Translations under genes and position numbers: made by a program | DNA from: an uncultured Eubacteriales bacterium | Lineage (GTDB): Bacteria > Bacillota > Clostridia > Oscillospirales > Oscillospiraceae | Direction of reading: 5' to 3' | NCBI GenBank assembly: GCA_900543085.1 | Contig: UQQF01000009.1 | Span: 1 to 61,736 of the forward strand | DNA: 61,736 bases | Part shown: piece by piece, positions 7,338 to 15,655 of the stretch | Layout: each line of letters begins with the position of its first letter | Position numbering within the stretch: the first letter of the stretch is position 1 | The notes under the pieces: model-generated | Databases searched by the model: none | What the model was told of the DNA's origin: nothing | Seen by the model: only the letters and a program-made list of their open reading frames with translations

Positions 7338-8907
7338 AACTGCTTATTTCACCTATCAGGTTGTTCGGAAGCACATATTTGTGTTTGAGATATAGGTCGA
7401 TGTAAAACGAGTATTGCAGCTTGAACAGGAGCGAGCTGTCCGTAAAATCCAGCCCGTAAAGGTCGGCTATCTGCTGAATGCGGTAATTCACCGTGTTTCT
7501 GTGCAGGAACATGATCTCGGCGGTTTTGTTTTTGCTGAAGCCGGTCATGGCGAAAATCTTGAGCGTCTCGTAAAACTCGGTGTTTTTCTCCTCGTCGTAC
7601 TTCTCCAGCTCCGGGAGCAGCGGGTGCTCGACGTACTCCAGCTCGCTCTTGTCCTCAATTCCGTCCAGCATGATGTAAAATGCGTAGTCAGAGTAGAAGA
7701 ACAGCCCGCTCACATGGTTCTGTCTCCTGGCAAACGAGGCCGTACGCTCCGCCTGTCGGTAGTGTACGGCAAATTTTTCGGGCTTTGAAAACACGTTGCT
7801 GACACCTACGAGCAGGCTGTTTTCAACAGACAGCTTCTTGAGGCCGCGCGTGATTTCCTCTGGCAGGTTGCCGAGCCGGTCGCTTTCCACAAGCGCTACC
7901 GCGGCTCCCCGCTGATACAGCTTCGGCGAATTCGGCAGCAGCGCCGAGACCGCCGGCATGAGCGCGTCGTACAGGAATTCGTTTTCCCGGAACCAGCTCT
8001 GCCTGAAGACGATGGCGCGCATGTGCGGCGGAAAGCTCAGGTTGGCCACGCTTATGCGCTGAGCCGTCTCCTCCTCGCTGGCGCCGTTGATTATATCCGA
8101 CAGCACGTTCTGATGCATATTGAAGCGGAATGAGCTGTAATTCCTGGCGCCTATCAGCATATTGAGCAGTCTCTTGGCTATCAAAGCCATGAACTTGTCG
8201 CTGAAATCGGGGAACTCCCCGGTACGGCTGCCCATAAAGGCATAGGCGATTATATCACCGTTGGATATGACTCTTATCACTTTGATGTGCAGCTTGAGGC
8301 GGTCGCAGTACAATATGAAGGTCTGGGGTGAAATGCTCATGTTGTGCTTGACGCGGTACGAAAGGATGTATTCTATCAGGTACTTGTCCAGATAGCCCAC
8401 CTCCACGCTGTGCAGCCAATGCGGGTGGTCAACCCGGAACGGCTTGGAATACGCCAGAACCTTGCCGGTAATATCCACGGCCAGCATAGGGCAGCTTGTC
8501 TCGTTTGAGAACTTGCTGAAGATAGAGTTCAAGTCCTCATCGGCAAGCAACATATAAAACAGATCCGAATGCAGCTTCTGCTGCTTTATAGAGCCTCCGA
8601 ACAGCGACATTATATAGTACAGCGTGCCGGCAGACGACTCTTCCGGGATTAAAACATAATTGCTGTCGTTGCGCTTGAGCTTTTCACACGGCATCTTCTC
8701 CAAATCGCCCGTACATACTACATTCAACGGCAATGCGGCCGCCTCGTTCAGCTGGCTCGCAGTGAATATACACAAGCAGTCAACAGGGGGCAGTGCGCCG
8801 GATGGGTCGTACAATGCTACATCGGAAATCTCACAGTCGAGAGGAATCTCGTTTTTGCTTCCGGGAAACTTTTCACACAGAGCCTTTGCCAATGAAGAAA
8901 AAAGCAT
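7336..8907 (-). CDS. PucR/CdaR-family transcriptional regulator
   Basis: 523-aa regulator from the preferred ATG (GAGGTG 9 nt upstream); a TTG 27 nt earlier is possible. The N-terminal two thirds is a ligand-sensing region (LAVDITGKVLAYSKP resembles a PAS/GAF-like segment). The C-terminal about 60 residues (ETLKIFAMTGFSKNKTAEIM then FLHRNTVNYRIQQI) are the PucR C-terminal HTH that defines the family. PucR regulators usually activate catabolic genes for purines, amino acids or aromatic compounds in response to substrate. It lies between the SDR gene and the divergent Old Yellow Enzyme gene and is the likely local controller of 6.3-14.9 kb. Confidence 0.9.
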   Translation of the reverse strand: MLFSSLAKALCEKFPGSKNEIPLDCEISDVALYDPSGALPPVDCLCIFTASQLNEAAALPLNVVCTGDLEKMPCEKLKRNDSNYVLIPEESSAGTLYYIMSLFGGSIKQQKLHSDLFYMLLADEDLNSIFSKFSNETSCPMLAVDITGKVLAYSKPFRVDHPHWLHSVEVGYLDKYLIEYILSYRVKHNMSISPQTFILYCDRLKLHIKVIRVISNGDIIAYAFMGSRTGEFPDFSDKFMALIAKRLLNMLIGARNYSSFRFNMHQNVLSDIINGASEEETAQRISVANLSFPPHMRAIVFRQSWFRENEFLYDALMPAVSALLPNSPKLYQRGAAVALVESDRLGNLPEEITRGLKKLSVENSLLVGVSNVFSKPEKFAVHYRQAERTASFARRQNHVSGLFFYSDYAFYIMLDGIEDKSELEYVEHPLLPELEKYDEEKNTEFYETLKIFAMTGFSKNKTAEIMFLHRNTVNYRIQQIADLYGLDFTDSSLLFKLQYSFYIDLYLKHKYVLPNNLIGEISS

Positions 8908-9270
8908 AAACCCAGTCACCTCGCAATGTTTCAAAATTGTACGTCAATATATTAACGAACATACATAGTGTGTATTATACATTATTTTGTTTTCCTCCTC
9001 AACAGCACAAAGCACAAACCCGTGCCTCCGCATTGTCGTTTTTGACAGCGAAGGCTTCCGGAATCATAGAACAGGCCGGATACGTTGCAGTCGTGCACAC
9101 ATTGTGCAAAGCGCATTATTTGGAGCAAATCTTTTCTATTAATGACATATACGCGCTTTAACTTTACGTATAAAATATTTGCAGCGAAGCAGGCCGGACA
9201 GTTACCCACTACACCGACGCCCCGACTGCGGAGCGAATCCACCAACTGTATGGTCACGAGGTAATACTAT
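8908..9270. promoter_or_regulatory. Divergent regulatory region between pucR-like and Old Yellow Enzyme genes
   Basis: 363 bp without a gene, AT-rich compared with its surroundings. It holds a perfect palindrome TGCACA-CAT-TGTGCA (9094-9108), a candidate binding site for the PucR protein, and a -10-like TATAAA (about 9170-9175) reading toward the flavoenzyme, whose ATG has GAGGT 8 nt upstream. The flavoenzyme's leader would be about 90 nt. Confidence 0.45.
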
Positions 9271-11217
9271 ATGAAATACGAAAAACTGTTTCAAAAAGGT
9301 AAAATAGGCAGGCTGGAGCTGCCCAACAGGGTTGTAATGACCGCTATGGGTATAATGCTCTGCGACTGGAATGGCTGTGCCACTCCGGAAATGGTACGCT
9401 TCTACGAGGAGCGCGCCAAGGGCGGCTGCGGCCTTATTATTCCCGAATTTACTCGCGTCGACCCTGAAAGCGGACAATGCAACCGTTACCAGCTCGGCAT
9501 CTTCGACGCCAGGCAAATCAGGGGAGTGGAGGACATCTGCGACGCAGTCCATCGCCACGGCTCCAAGATATTCATCCAGCTTCAGCACGGCGGGCGCGAG
9601 GCTCCTCCCGCCCTCAACGGCGGCAGGCAGGCCATGGCTCCGAGCGTGGAGCTCAACAGCGTCATAGGCCGAGACACCATACTGCCGAGGGAGATGACTG
9701 TTGAGGACATCGACCGCCTGGTCGGGCTGTTTGTCCAGGCCGCCGTCAACGCGGAAGCCGCCGGCGCAGATGGCGTTGAGGTTCACGCCGCGCACGGCTA
9801 CCTGATTCAGCAGTTCCTCAGCCCTTACACCAACAAGCGCACGGACGAGTACGGCGGCTCGATGGAAAACCGCTGCCGCTTCCTCGTGCGCATACTCGAG
9901 GGCATCCGCGAGGCGGTAAGCCCCAACTTCGTTGTCGGCGCGCGCATCAACGGCAACGACTTTGTCGAGGGCGGCAACGACCAGGATGCCTGCGTCGAAA
10001 TCGCCAAGTATCTCGAGCGCTACGTCGACTATTTCAACGTGAGCTGCGGCGTCTACGCCAGCGCAGCCACGATGATAGAGCCCTGCTACTCTCCCGAGTG
10101 CTGGCGCCGCCCCTTCGTCGAGGCCATAAAGCACGCCGTCAACGTCCCCATTATTGCCGTCAACACCCTGCGTCACACGGAGACCGCGGAGCAGCTGCTC
10201 GAGGAGGGCGTATGTGACTTCGTCGGCCTGAGCCGTATGCACATAGCCGACCCGTATCTTGTCACCAAGGCCAAGGCCGGACGCGAGGATCTCATCCGCA
10301 AGTGCATCAAGTGCATGAACTGCAACAAGTCCGTCGTCGCCGGACGCAACCTGCACTGCGCCATCAATCCCATAGCGGGACGCGAAACCCGTTTCGGCGA
10401 TGATAAGCTGATAAAGAACGGCGCCGGACGCCCCGTAGCCATCATCGGCGGAGGCCCCGCCGGTATGCAGGCCGCCCTGCTCATGAAGAAGCGTGGCTTC
10501 GCTCCCGTTATCTTTGAGGAGAGCGACACCCTCGGCGGCAGCGCGATCCTCGCCTCCAAGGCTCCCTGCAAATACATGGCTCAGGAGTTCGTTGACACCC
10601 AGGCGGCCGAGATGAAGGAGTACGGCATAGAGGTTCACCTCAACACTCCCGCAACTCCCAGCCGCATTAAGGCGCTCGACCCGTACTGCGTCATCGTCGC
10701 CTGCGGCGGTAAGCAGATCGTGCCCAAAATCCCCGGCGTAGACAACAAAAACGTCTATTACATAGAGGACGTGCTGCTCGGCCGCGTGCACTTCGAGGGC
10801 AAGAACATCGCCGTTGTAGGCGGCGGACACGTCGGTCTCGAGGTCGCGCACTATCTCTGCGCAGACAACAAGGTCACTGTTGTCGAGATGCAGAAGGAAG
10901 TCGGCACCTCCATATACCGTACCGCAAAGTACAAGCTGCTCAGCCTGCTTGACGAGGCCGGCGTAAAGATACTCACCGAGCACGCCATCGCAGGTGTGAC
11001 CGACACCTCCGCCGTGCTGCACAAGATGGACACCGGCGAGACCGTGGAGATCCCCGCAGACATCGTGGTCATGGCGCTCGGCAACAGACCCGACACGAGT
11101 TATATCGACTCCATCTCGGACGTCTGCGAGAAGACCGTAGTTATCGGCGACTCTGTCAGCGCCGGCACTATGGCCGACGCCACCAAGGACGCCTACGAAA
11201 AGTGCTTCTACATCTGA
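9271..11217 (+). CDS. Old Yellow Enzyme-type Fe-S flavoenzyme (BaiCD/BaiH, 2,4-dienoyl-CoA reductase architecture)
   Basis: 648 aa in three parts. Residues 1-about 340 are the FMN-binding TIM barrel (IQLQHGGREAPP, VEVHAAHGYLIQQFLSP, KRTDEYGGS). A 4Fe-4S motif follows (CIKCMNC plus a Cys about 12 later, around 344-363). The rest is an FAD/NAD(P) domain pair (AIIGGGPAGMQAA about 391, AVVGGGHVGLEVA about 513). Relatives reduce C=C bonds next to carbonyls: 2,4-dienoyl-CoA reductase, trimethylamine dehydrogenase, and BaiCD/BaiH and steroid reductases of gut clostridia. Electrons pass NAD(P)H-FAD-FeS-FMN. With two SDRs and transporters nearby, reduction of a steroid-like or other polycyclic/enone substrate is plausible but unproven. 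Confidence 0.93.
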   Translation: MKYEKLFQKGKIGRLELPNRVVMTAMGIMLCDWNGCATPEMVRFYEERAKGGCGLIIPEFTRVDPESGQCNRYQLGIFDARQIRGVEDICDAVHRHGSKIFIQLQHGGREAPPALNGGRQAMAPSVELNSVIGRDTILPREMTVEDIDRLVGLFVQAAVNAEAAGADGVEVHAAHGYLIQQFLSPYTNKRTDEYGGSMENRCRFLVRILEGIREAVSPNFVVGARINGNDFVEGGNDQDACVEIAKYLERYVDYFNVSCGVYASAATMIEPCYSPECWRRPFVEAIKHAVNVPIIAVNTLRHTETAEQLLEEGVCDFVGLSRMHIADPYLVTKAKAGREDLIRKCIKCMNCNKSVVAGRNLHCAINPIAGRETRFGDDKLIKNGAGRPVAIIGGGPAGMQAALLMKKRGFAPVIFEESDTLGGSAILASKAPCKYMAQEFVDTQAAEMKEYGIEVHLNTPATPSRIKALDPYCVIVACGGKQIVPKIPGVDNKNVYYIEDVLLGRVHFEGKNIAVVGGGHVGLEVAHYLCADNKVTVVEMQKEVGTSIYRTAKYKLLSLLDEAGVKILTEHAIAGVTDTSAVLHKMDTGETVEIPADIVVMALGNRPDTSYIDSISDVCEKTVVIGDSVSAGTMADATKDAYEKCFYI

Positions 11218-11237
11218 GAAATACATGAACACACCCG

Positions 11238-11272
11238 AAGTGTGGGACGGACTCCGTCCCACACTTTCTTTT
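11238..11272 (+). terminator. Terminator of the Old Yellow Enzyme gene
   Basis: A 13-bp perfect stem AAGTGTGGGACGG/CCGTCCCACACTT with a 3-nt loop is followed by TCTTTTT. It separates the flavoenzyme from the next SDR operon. Confidence 0.85.
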
Positions 11273-11335
11273 TGCCCGCCGCCCTTATTTGTGCTGGACG
11301 CACGAAATAGCGCTTCCGTTTTTACATTCGTGACA

Positions 11336-11364
11336 TTGCCTAGAAATTCACAGTCTTTTATAAT
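11336..11364 (+). promoter_or_regulatory. Sigma-A-type promoter of the SDR-MFS operon
   Basis: TTGCCT (11336-11341) and TATAAT (11359-11364) with an ideal 17-bp spacer, about 70 nt before the SDR start codon. Confidence 0.65.
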
Positions 11365-11431
11365 TTTATACGTAGTGGGAAGCTGTTTGCCAAGCTTATT
11401 GTTTCATTTTCAGAAAGAGGAGTGCATCAAA

Positions 11432-12208
11432 ATGAAAAACAACATCTTCGACCTCTCTGGCCAGGTAGCTCTCGTCGCCGGTGCTTCCTCCGGCCTGGGA
11501 CTGCAGTTCGCCAAGGCCATGGCCAACGCCGGCGCGGATTTGGCGATTGTCGCCCGCAGGACGGACAGGCTTGAAGAAAACGCCAGGCAGATAGCCGCTG
11601 AGTACGGCGTCAAGGTCTATCCGCACTATATAGACCTGCGCGACGCCAAGTCCGTGGAGGACTGCGTTGCCGACGTGGTAAAGCACTACGGAAAGATTGA
11701 CATCCTTGTCAACGCAGGCGGCTGCGGCGGCTCCAGCGACCCCACCACCATGACCGACGACCAGTGGTATTTCGTTGTCGACACTGACCTCACCGGCCTC
11801 TTCCGCCTCTGCCGCGAGGTAGCGAAGCAGTCGATGGTTCCCAACAACTACGGCCGCATAGTCAATGTCTCCTCCATTCACGGCTTTGTCTCCCGCAAGA
11901 ACGCCTGGACCGCGCCGTACTGCGCTGCCAAGGGCGGCGTGCACATGATGACCAAGGCCCTCGCCAACGACTGGGGCAAGTATGACATCACCGTCAACTG
12001 CATCGCCCCGGGCTACTTCCCGAGCGAGCTCACCGAAAAGTACATCGACGCCGACTGGTTCACCCAGCTGCACGTGGATCGCTGCCCCAAGGGCCGCCAC
12101 GGCATCACCGGCGAGATGGACGGTCTGTGCGTTTACTTCGCCTCTCCCTGCTGCTCCTACACCACCGGCCAGGTCGTTGCCGTTGACGGCGGCTGGACCT
12201 GCAACTGA
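11432..12208 (+). CDS. Short-chain dehydrogenase/reductase (SDR)
   Basis: 258 aa, classical SDR length. GASSGLG at residues 17-23, NAG at 94-96, catalytic Ser147/148 in NVSSIHG, Tyr163 and Lys167 (YCAAKGG), then CIAPGYFPSELT after the active site. The basic ARR after beta-2 suggests NADP preference. The true start is the ATG with AGAGGAG upstream; longer in-frame sequence is not SDR-like. It is followed 26 nt later by an MFS transporter. It probably acts on the same substrate family as the flavoenzyme upstream, for example a gluconate-5-dehydrogenase-like or hydroxysteroid reaction; no specific substrate can be named. Confidence 0.92.
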   Translation: MKNNIFDLSGQVALVAGASSGLGLQFAKAMANAGADLAIVARRTDRLEENARQIAAEYGVKVYPHYIDLRDAKSVEDCVADVVKHYGKIDILVNAGGCGGSSDPTTMTDDQWYFVVDTDLTGLFRLCREVAKQSMVPNNYGRIVNVSSIHGFVSRKNAWTAPYCAAKGGVHMMTKALANDWGKYDITVNCIAPGYFPSELTEKYIDADWFTQLHVDRCPKGRHGITGEMDGLCVYFASPCCSYTTGQVVAVDGGWTCN

Positions 12209-12234
12209 TTGCTGTTACTGAGAAAGGAGAAAAC

Positions 12235-13512
12235 ATGGCTGTTAATCAGAAACTCCCGAGCCGCACAGGCATACTCGTCAGGGCTCTGATAATCCTCTTC
12301 GTCGGCGGTATGGTCAACTCCGCCGCCGTGTTCGTCAACCCGCTCGCCCAGCACTACGGCTGGACCACCGAGTCCGTCGCCGGCGTCATCACCTTCATGG
12401 CCACGATGCAGACCCCCGGCCACATCCTCAGCGGCTGGATGCTTGGCAAGGTCGGCGCCAAGAAGACGCTCATAATAGGCTGCATCCTGCTCGGCGCCGC
12501 CTTCGCCGTCTCCGGCCTTGTGCCGGCGAACGCCCCCTGGCTGCTCTACATAACCTTCAGCGTGTTCCAGGGCCTCGGCGTCGGCTTCACCTACACCGGC
12601 GCCACCTACTGCGCCACCGGCTGGTATCCTGACAAGCGCGGCCTGACCTCCGGCCTCTGCATGGCTTTCAACGGCGGCTCCGCCACCTTCCTCGCCCCGC
12701 TGGTCGCCAAGATAATCGAGTCCACCGGCATCATCGCCACCCTCTACATCGTGGGCATCGGCGTCATCATCATCGGCGTCGTCTCCGCCATCGGCCTGCG
12801 TACCGCCCCCAGCGGTTACGTCCCCGAGGGCTGGCAGCAGAAGGTTGCCACCGCCGCCGAGGAGGAGAAGCTCAAGGCCACCCAGCTCGAGAGCCTCACT
12901 CCGGCCCAGGCCTTCAAGACCCGCGCCTACTGGCACCTGTTCCTCGGCTACGGCCTCTTCCCGACGATGTACATCATCTGCTACCCCCGTTTCTCCGTCC
13001 TTATCTCCGACGCCGGCTTCTCTGTAACCGCGGCCACCCTCGGCGTCTCCCTCTACAGCGCCTCCAACGTCATAAGCCGCTTCCTCTTCGGCGCGCTTAT
13101 TGACAAGATTGGCTACCGCAAGGTCTATACCCTCTGCGGCGTGTGCTGCGTTGCGGCCGCCGTCTGCCTGATGCTCGCCAACAGCCTCTTCATGTTCTAC
13201 GCGGCCTACGTGCTGCTGGCCTTCGGCTTCGGCCCCACCAACAGCTGCCACCCCGTGGCCGTCCAGGAGACCTTCGGCTCCAAATACGCCGGCGGCATCT
13301 TCGGCATCTGCATGCTCGGCTACATGGTGATATGCACGATTATCTCCCCGAGGATAAGCTCCGCTCTCGTAAGCGCCACCGGCGACTACACCGCTTCCAT
13401 GATTTTCGCCATCGTGGCCTGCGTTGCCGCCGTCGCGGTCTACACCACGATCCCCATGCCGAAGCGCCGCACCCTCGCCGAAGTCGAGGCCGAGGAAGCG
13501 GCCAAAAAGTAA
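12235..13512 (+). CDS. MFS transporter, oxalate/formate antiporter (OFA)-like family
   Basis: 425-aa, 12-helix major facilitator. The loop between helices 2 and 3 reads GKVGAKKTLIIG and that between 8 and 9 reads GALIDKIGYRKVYTL, the two MFS signature loops. A central hydrophilic linker (about 190-230, EGWQQKVATAAEEEKLKATQ) and the helices flanking GLGVGFTYTGATYCATGWYPDKRG are typical of the OFA group, which moves organic anions by exchange or proton symport. It follows the SDR gene with AGAAAGGAG as ribosome site, so it probably imports the substrate or exports a product of this island. The cargo is unknown. Confidence 0.9.
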   Translation: MAVNQKLPSRTGILVRALIILFVGGMVNSAAVFVNPLAQHYGWTTESVAGVITFMATMQTPGHILSGWMLGKVGAKKTLIIGCILLGAAFAVSGLVPANAPWLLYITFSVFQGLGVGFTYTGATYCATGWYPDKRGLTSGLCMAFNGGSATFLAPLVAKIIESTGIIATLYIVGIGVIIIGVVSAIGLRTAPSGYVPEGWQQKVATAAEEEKLKATQLESLTPAQAFKTRAYWHLFLGYGLFPTMYIICYPRFSVLISDAGFSVTAATLGVSLYSASNVISRFLFGALIDKIGYRKVYTLCGVCCVAAAVCLMLANSLFMFYAAYVLLAFGFGPTNSCHPVAVQETFGSKYAGGIFGICMLGYMVICTIISPRISSALVSATGDYTASMIFAIVACVAAVAVYTTIPMPKRRTLAEVEAEEAAKK

Positions 13513-13534
13513 TTTAATCCCGGCAATACAACCA

Positions 13535-13564
13535 GGAACAGCCGCCCTTATGAGCGGCTGTTCC
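13535..13564 (+). terminator. Hairpin after the MFS gene
   Basis: An 11-bp stem GGAACAGCCGC/GCGGCTGTTCC with an 8-nt loop and no clear T-run. It may attenuate rather than stop transcription into the next transporter, whose start is 31 nt downstream. Confidence 0.5.
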
Positions 13565-13594
13565 CATGCGAACCATTAGATAAGGAGAAATAAT

Positions 13595-14911
13595 GTGGGT
13601 ATTATTGGATGCTTGCTTGGTTTTCTGACCGTTATCGTTTTCTGTTATAAGGACTGGTCGGTCTATGTTGCCACGCTTGTAGGCGCAGCCGTTGTCATGC
13701 TTTTTAACTGGATGCCCTTTATCGACACTCTTACCGGGGATTTCATTGAAGGTATGTTCGTGCCGATACAGAGCTTCTTCTTCATACTGCTCTTTGGCAA
13801 CATACAGGCAAAAATCTATTCTGTAAGCGGAGCAGCTTATGCAATCGCAGACAGTATCATGTCTACGCTGCTTAAACCGGGCGCGAGCAACACGCGCAAG
13901 AATGTTATAGCAATTTCCGTCCTGCTGGTCATAGGCATAGTCCTCTGCATGGGCGGCATAAACGCCAGTGTGTTTATTGTCCTCATGTACCCTATAGCCC
14001 TCACCATCTTTGAGCACTGCGACATCCCGAAGCGCTTCATTCTCGGCGTCCTCGGCGCGTGCTCCTACACTTTTACGCTGACCATGCCGGGAAGCCCGCA
14101 GGTAACGAACGTGGCCGCCATGACTGCGCTGGGTACCAGCGCCGGGGTTGCCGCTGTACCTGGACTTGTGGGCGCGGCAGTGGAGATAGTAGTCACGCTC
14201 GTCCTGCTGAATATATTGATCAACAAAGCGCGGAGCCGAGGTGAGCACTTCGAGCTGCATCCTCTGGATCCACACTACGACGAGAATTCGCCCAGGCCGA
14301 AATTCTGGGTGGCCATACTTCCTCTGATAATACTTTTTATACTGTTCAATGTAGTCGGAATAGACATAAACATTTGCATTATAATCAGTGTGATAGTTTC
14401 AATCGTCGCATTCTGGCCGCAGCTCAGGGATTACAGCCTGCGTGAGCTGCTCAGTACAGGCGCGTCCGAGTCCATACATATGTCCATGACCGTCGCGGCC
14501 ATATGCGGCTTCGCTGGCGTGGTCACAAATACCGAGGCCTTTACCACCATGCTTGACTTTATGGTCGGGTTGGATATGTCCCCGATGCTCATATGCGCCA
14601 TAGTCGTAGCCATAATGTGTATGCTCACGGGAGGATCTTCAACCGGTCAGCTCATTTCGCTGCCCCTAATCGCGCCCAAGCTCACGAGCCTCGGCCTGAA
14701 CGTCGGCGCCATACACCGTATATCCTGCTTTGCCGCTACGACTCTGGACTCGCTGCCGTATTCCGGAGCTATCCTGATGCTTCTGCCCCTGTGCCATATG
14801 AAGCTGCGCGAGGTCTACCCGCCTCTGTTCATAACCACCGTCGTCGCCACGACCAGCGGCACCATAGCCGTCATCGTCATGTGCGCGCTTTTCCCAGGGT
14901 TGGCGGTGTGA
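13595..14911 (+). CDS. GntP/CitM-type anion permease
   Basis: 438-aa polytopic membrane protein with about 11-12 hydrophobic segments. The half with SYTFTLTMPGSPQVTNV and the later re-entrant-looking LTGGSSTGQLISLPLIAPKL are features of the gluconate-permease (GntP)/ion-transporter superfamily, which moves sugar acids or carboxylates with protons. Translation begins at GTG (13595) with AAGGAG 7 nt upstream. An overlapping ATG two bases earlier opens only an 11-codon frame. Two unrelated anion transporters next to each other suggests that one imports substrate and the other handles a co-substrate or product. Confidence 0.82.
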   Translation: MGIIGCLLGFLTVIVFCYKDWSVYVATLVGAAVVMLFNWMPFIDTLTGDFIEGMFVPIQSFFFILLFGNIQAKIYSVSGAAYAIADSIMSTLLKPGASNTRKNVIAISVLLVIGIVLCMGGINASVFIVLMYPIALTIFEHCDIPKRFILGVLGACSYTFTLTMPGSPQVTNVAAMTALGTSAGVAAVPGLVGAAVEIVVTLVLLNILINKARSRGEHFELHPLDPHYDENSPRPKFWVAILPLIILFILFNVVGIDINICIIISVIVSIVAFWPQLRDYSLRELLSTGASESIHMSMTVAAICGFAGVVTNTEAFTTMLDFMVGLDMSPMLICAIVVAIMCMLTGGSSTGQLISLPLIAPKLTSLGLNVGAIHRISCFAATTLDSLPYSGAILMLLPLCHMKLREVYPPLFITTVVATTSGTIAVIVMCALFPGLAV

Positions 14912-15482
14912 GGCAGCCTTCGCCTCAACTGTGAAAAATACCTGCGTTCCCCGCAAGAGCCTAACCTTTACCCGGAGCGCATCGGCACAAAACACCCCGG
15001 ACGCCATAGCATCCGGGGTGTTTTCATATGTGCAATGCAGCCGTGCGCGCACTCCCCTTGCACGTAAGTACCGCAAAGCCGTCTGCAACAAGAAGACAAC
15101 CGCCCACGATTCCGTTTTAATGGGTATCTCGATTTGAGCGATATAGTCGTCTGGGCTCAGGATCTTACTTGTTTACGGATGCCGGTTGCGACTGTCCTTT
15201 GAACAAACGCTTGAAAATAATTCTTATTTTCCCGACCCTTATCTTTTTCCTGTTTTGGATTCAAGGCCATCAGGCGGCAAAGAAAAAAGAAATTGCTAAA
15301 ATGAAAGCTAAAGATATTTAATAGATAGACAGCAAACCAAGCCGAGCCAGCGGGCGGTCTAGATGAACGGCGCATACTCGCCGCCGCGCCGCAGCCGTTT
15401 CTGTAGGAATTGAACGTGCAAATTGCCGGCGCTTTATGATATAATCATCAAGACAAAAAATCCAGAAAGGGACGCGGATACG
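14912..15482. other. Intergenic region with terminator, small ORF and orphaned promoter
   Basis: 571 bp. A 13-bp perfect stem AAAACACCCCGGA/TCCGGGGTGTTTT (14989-15024) terminates the permease unit. A possible 40-aa ORF (15199-15321, TTG start, no good ribosome site) encodes one hydrophobic stretch IILIFPTLIFFLFW followed by lysines; I rate it unlikely to moderately likely. TATAAT (15440-15445) and AAAGG (15466-15470) are the original expression signals of the phosphatase gene interrupted at 15504. Confidence 0.6.
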
Positions 15483-15533
15483 ATGACAAAAGTTTTGTTC
15501 GTTTGCCACGGCAGGGGCTTAACAAAGCCCTGA
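15483..15533 (+). pseudogene. Displaced 5' end of the low-molecular-weight phosphatase gene
   Basis: ATG then MTKVLFVCHG, nine codons matching the start of the intact phosphatase at 29797 (MIKILFVCHGN), then a switch to unrelated sequence and a stop after 16 codons. The switch falls in TGCCACGGCA, shared with the other end of the element. This is the original chromosomal start, left behind with its promoter when the element integrated. Confidence 0.85.
15504..15513 (+). other. Left attachment site core (attL)
   Basis: TGCCACGGCA encoding part of the phosphatase P-loop (Cys-His-Gly). The same 10 bp recur at the right junction in the same orientation and reading frame, as expected for tyrosine-recombinase integration inside a gene. 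Confidence 0.7.
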
Positions 15534-15575
15534 AACCCTTGATATACCAGGGTTTTCTCCCGCACTGGGCATTAA

Positions 15576-15597
15576 ATTTACGACACTTTTACGACAC
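15576..15597 (+). repeat. Left arm-type direct repeat pair
   Basis: Two tandem copies of TTACGACAC separated by two T residues. The identical 22 bp recur at 29636-29657 near the right end. They resemble arm-type sites bound by the N-terminal domain of Tn916-like integrases. Confidence 0.7.
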
Positions 15598-15655
15598 GAG
15601 CCAGGCTATGACGAAACAAAGTAAATTCCTCCCGGTATTGCTACCGGGAGGTAAA

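Noticed and set aside
9202..11262. Long minus-strand open frame (686 codons) opposite the Old Yellow Enzyme gene
   Set aside because: Shadow of a strongly supported gene; no ribosome site or recognisable domain.
15199..15321. 40-aa single-helix ORF upstream of the mobile element
   Set aside because: TTG start with no ribosome site and no family resemblance; mentioned in the intergenic entry but not called as a gene.
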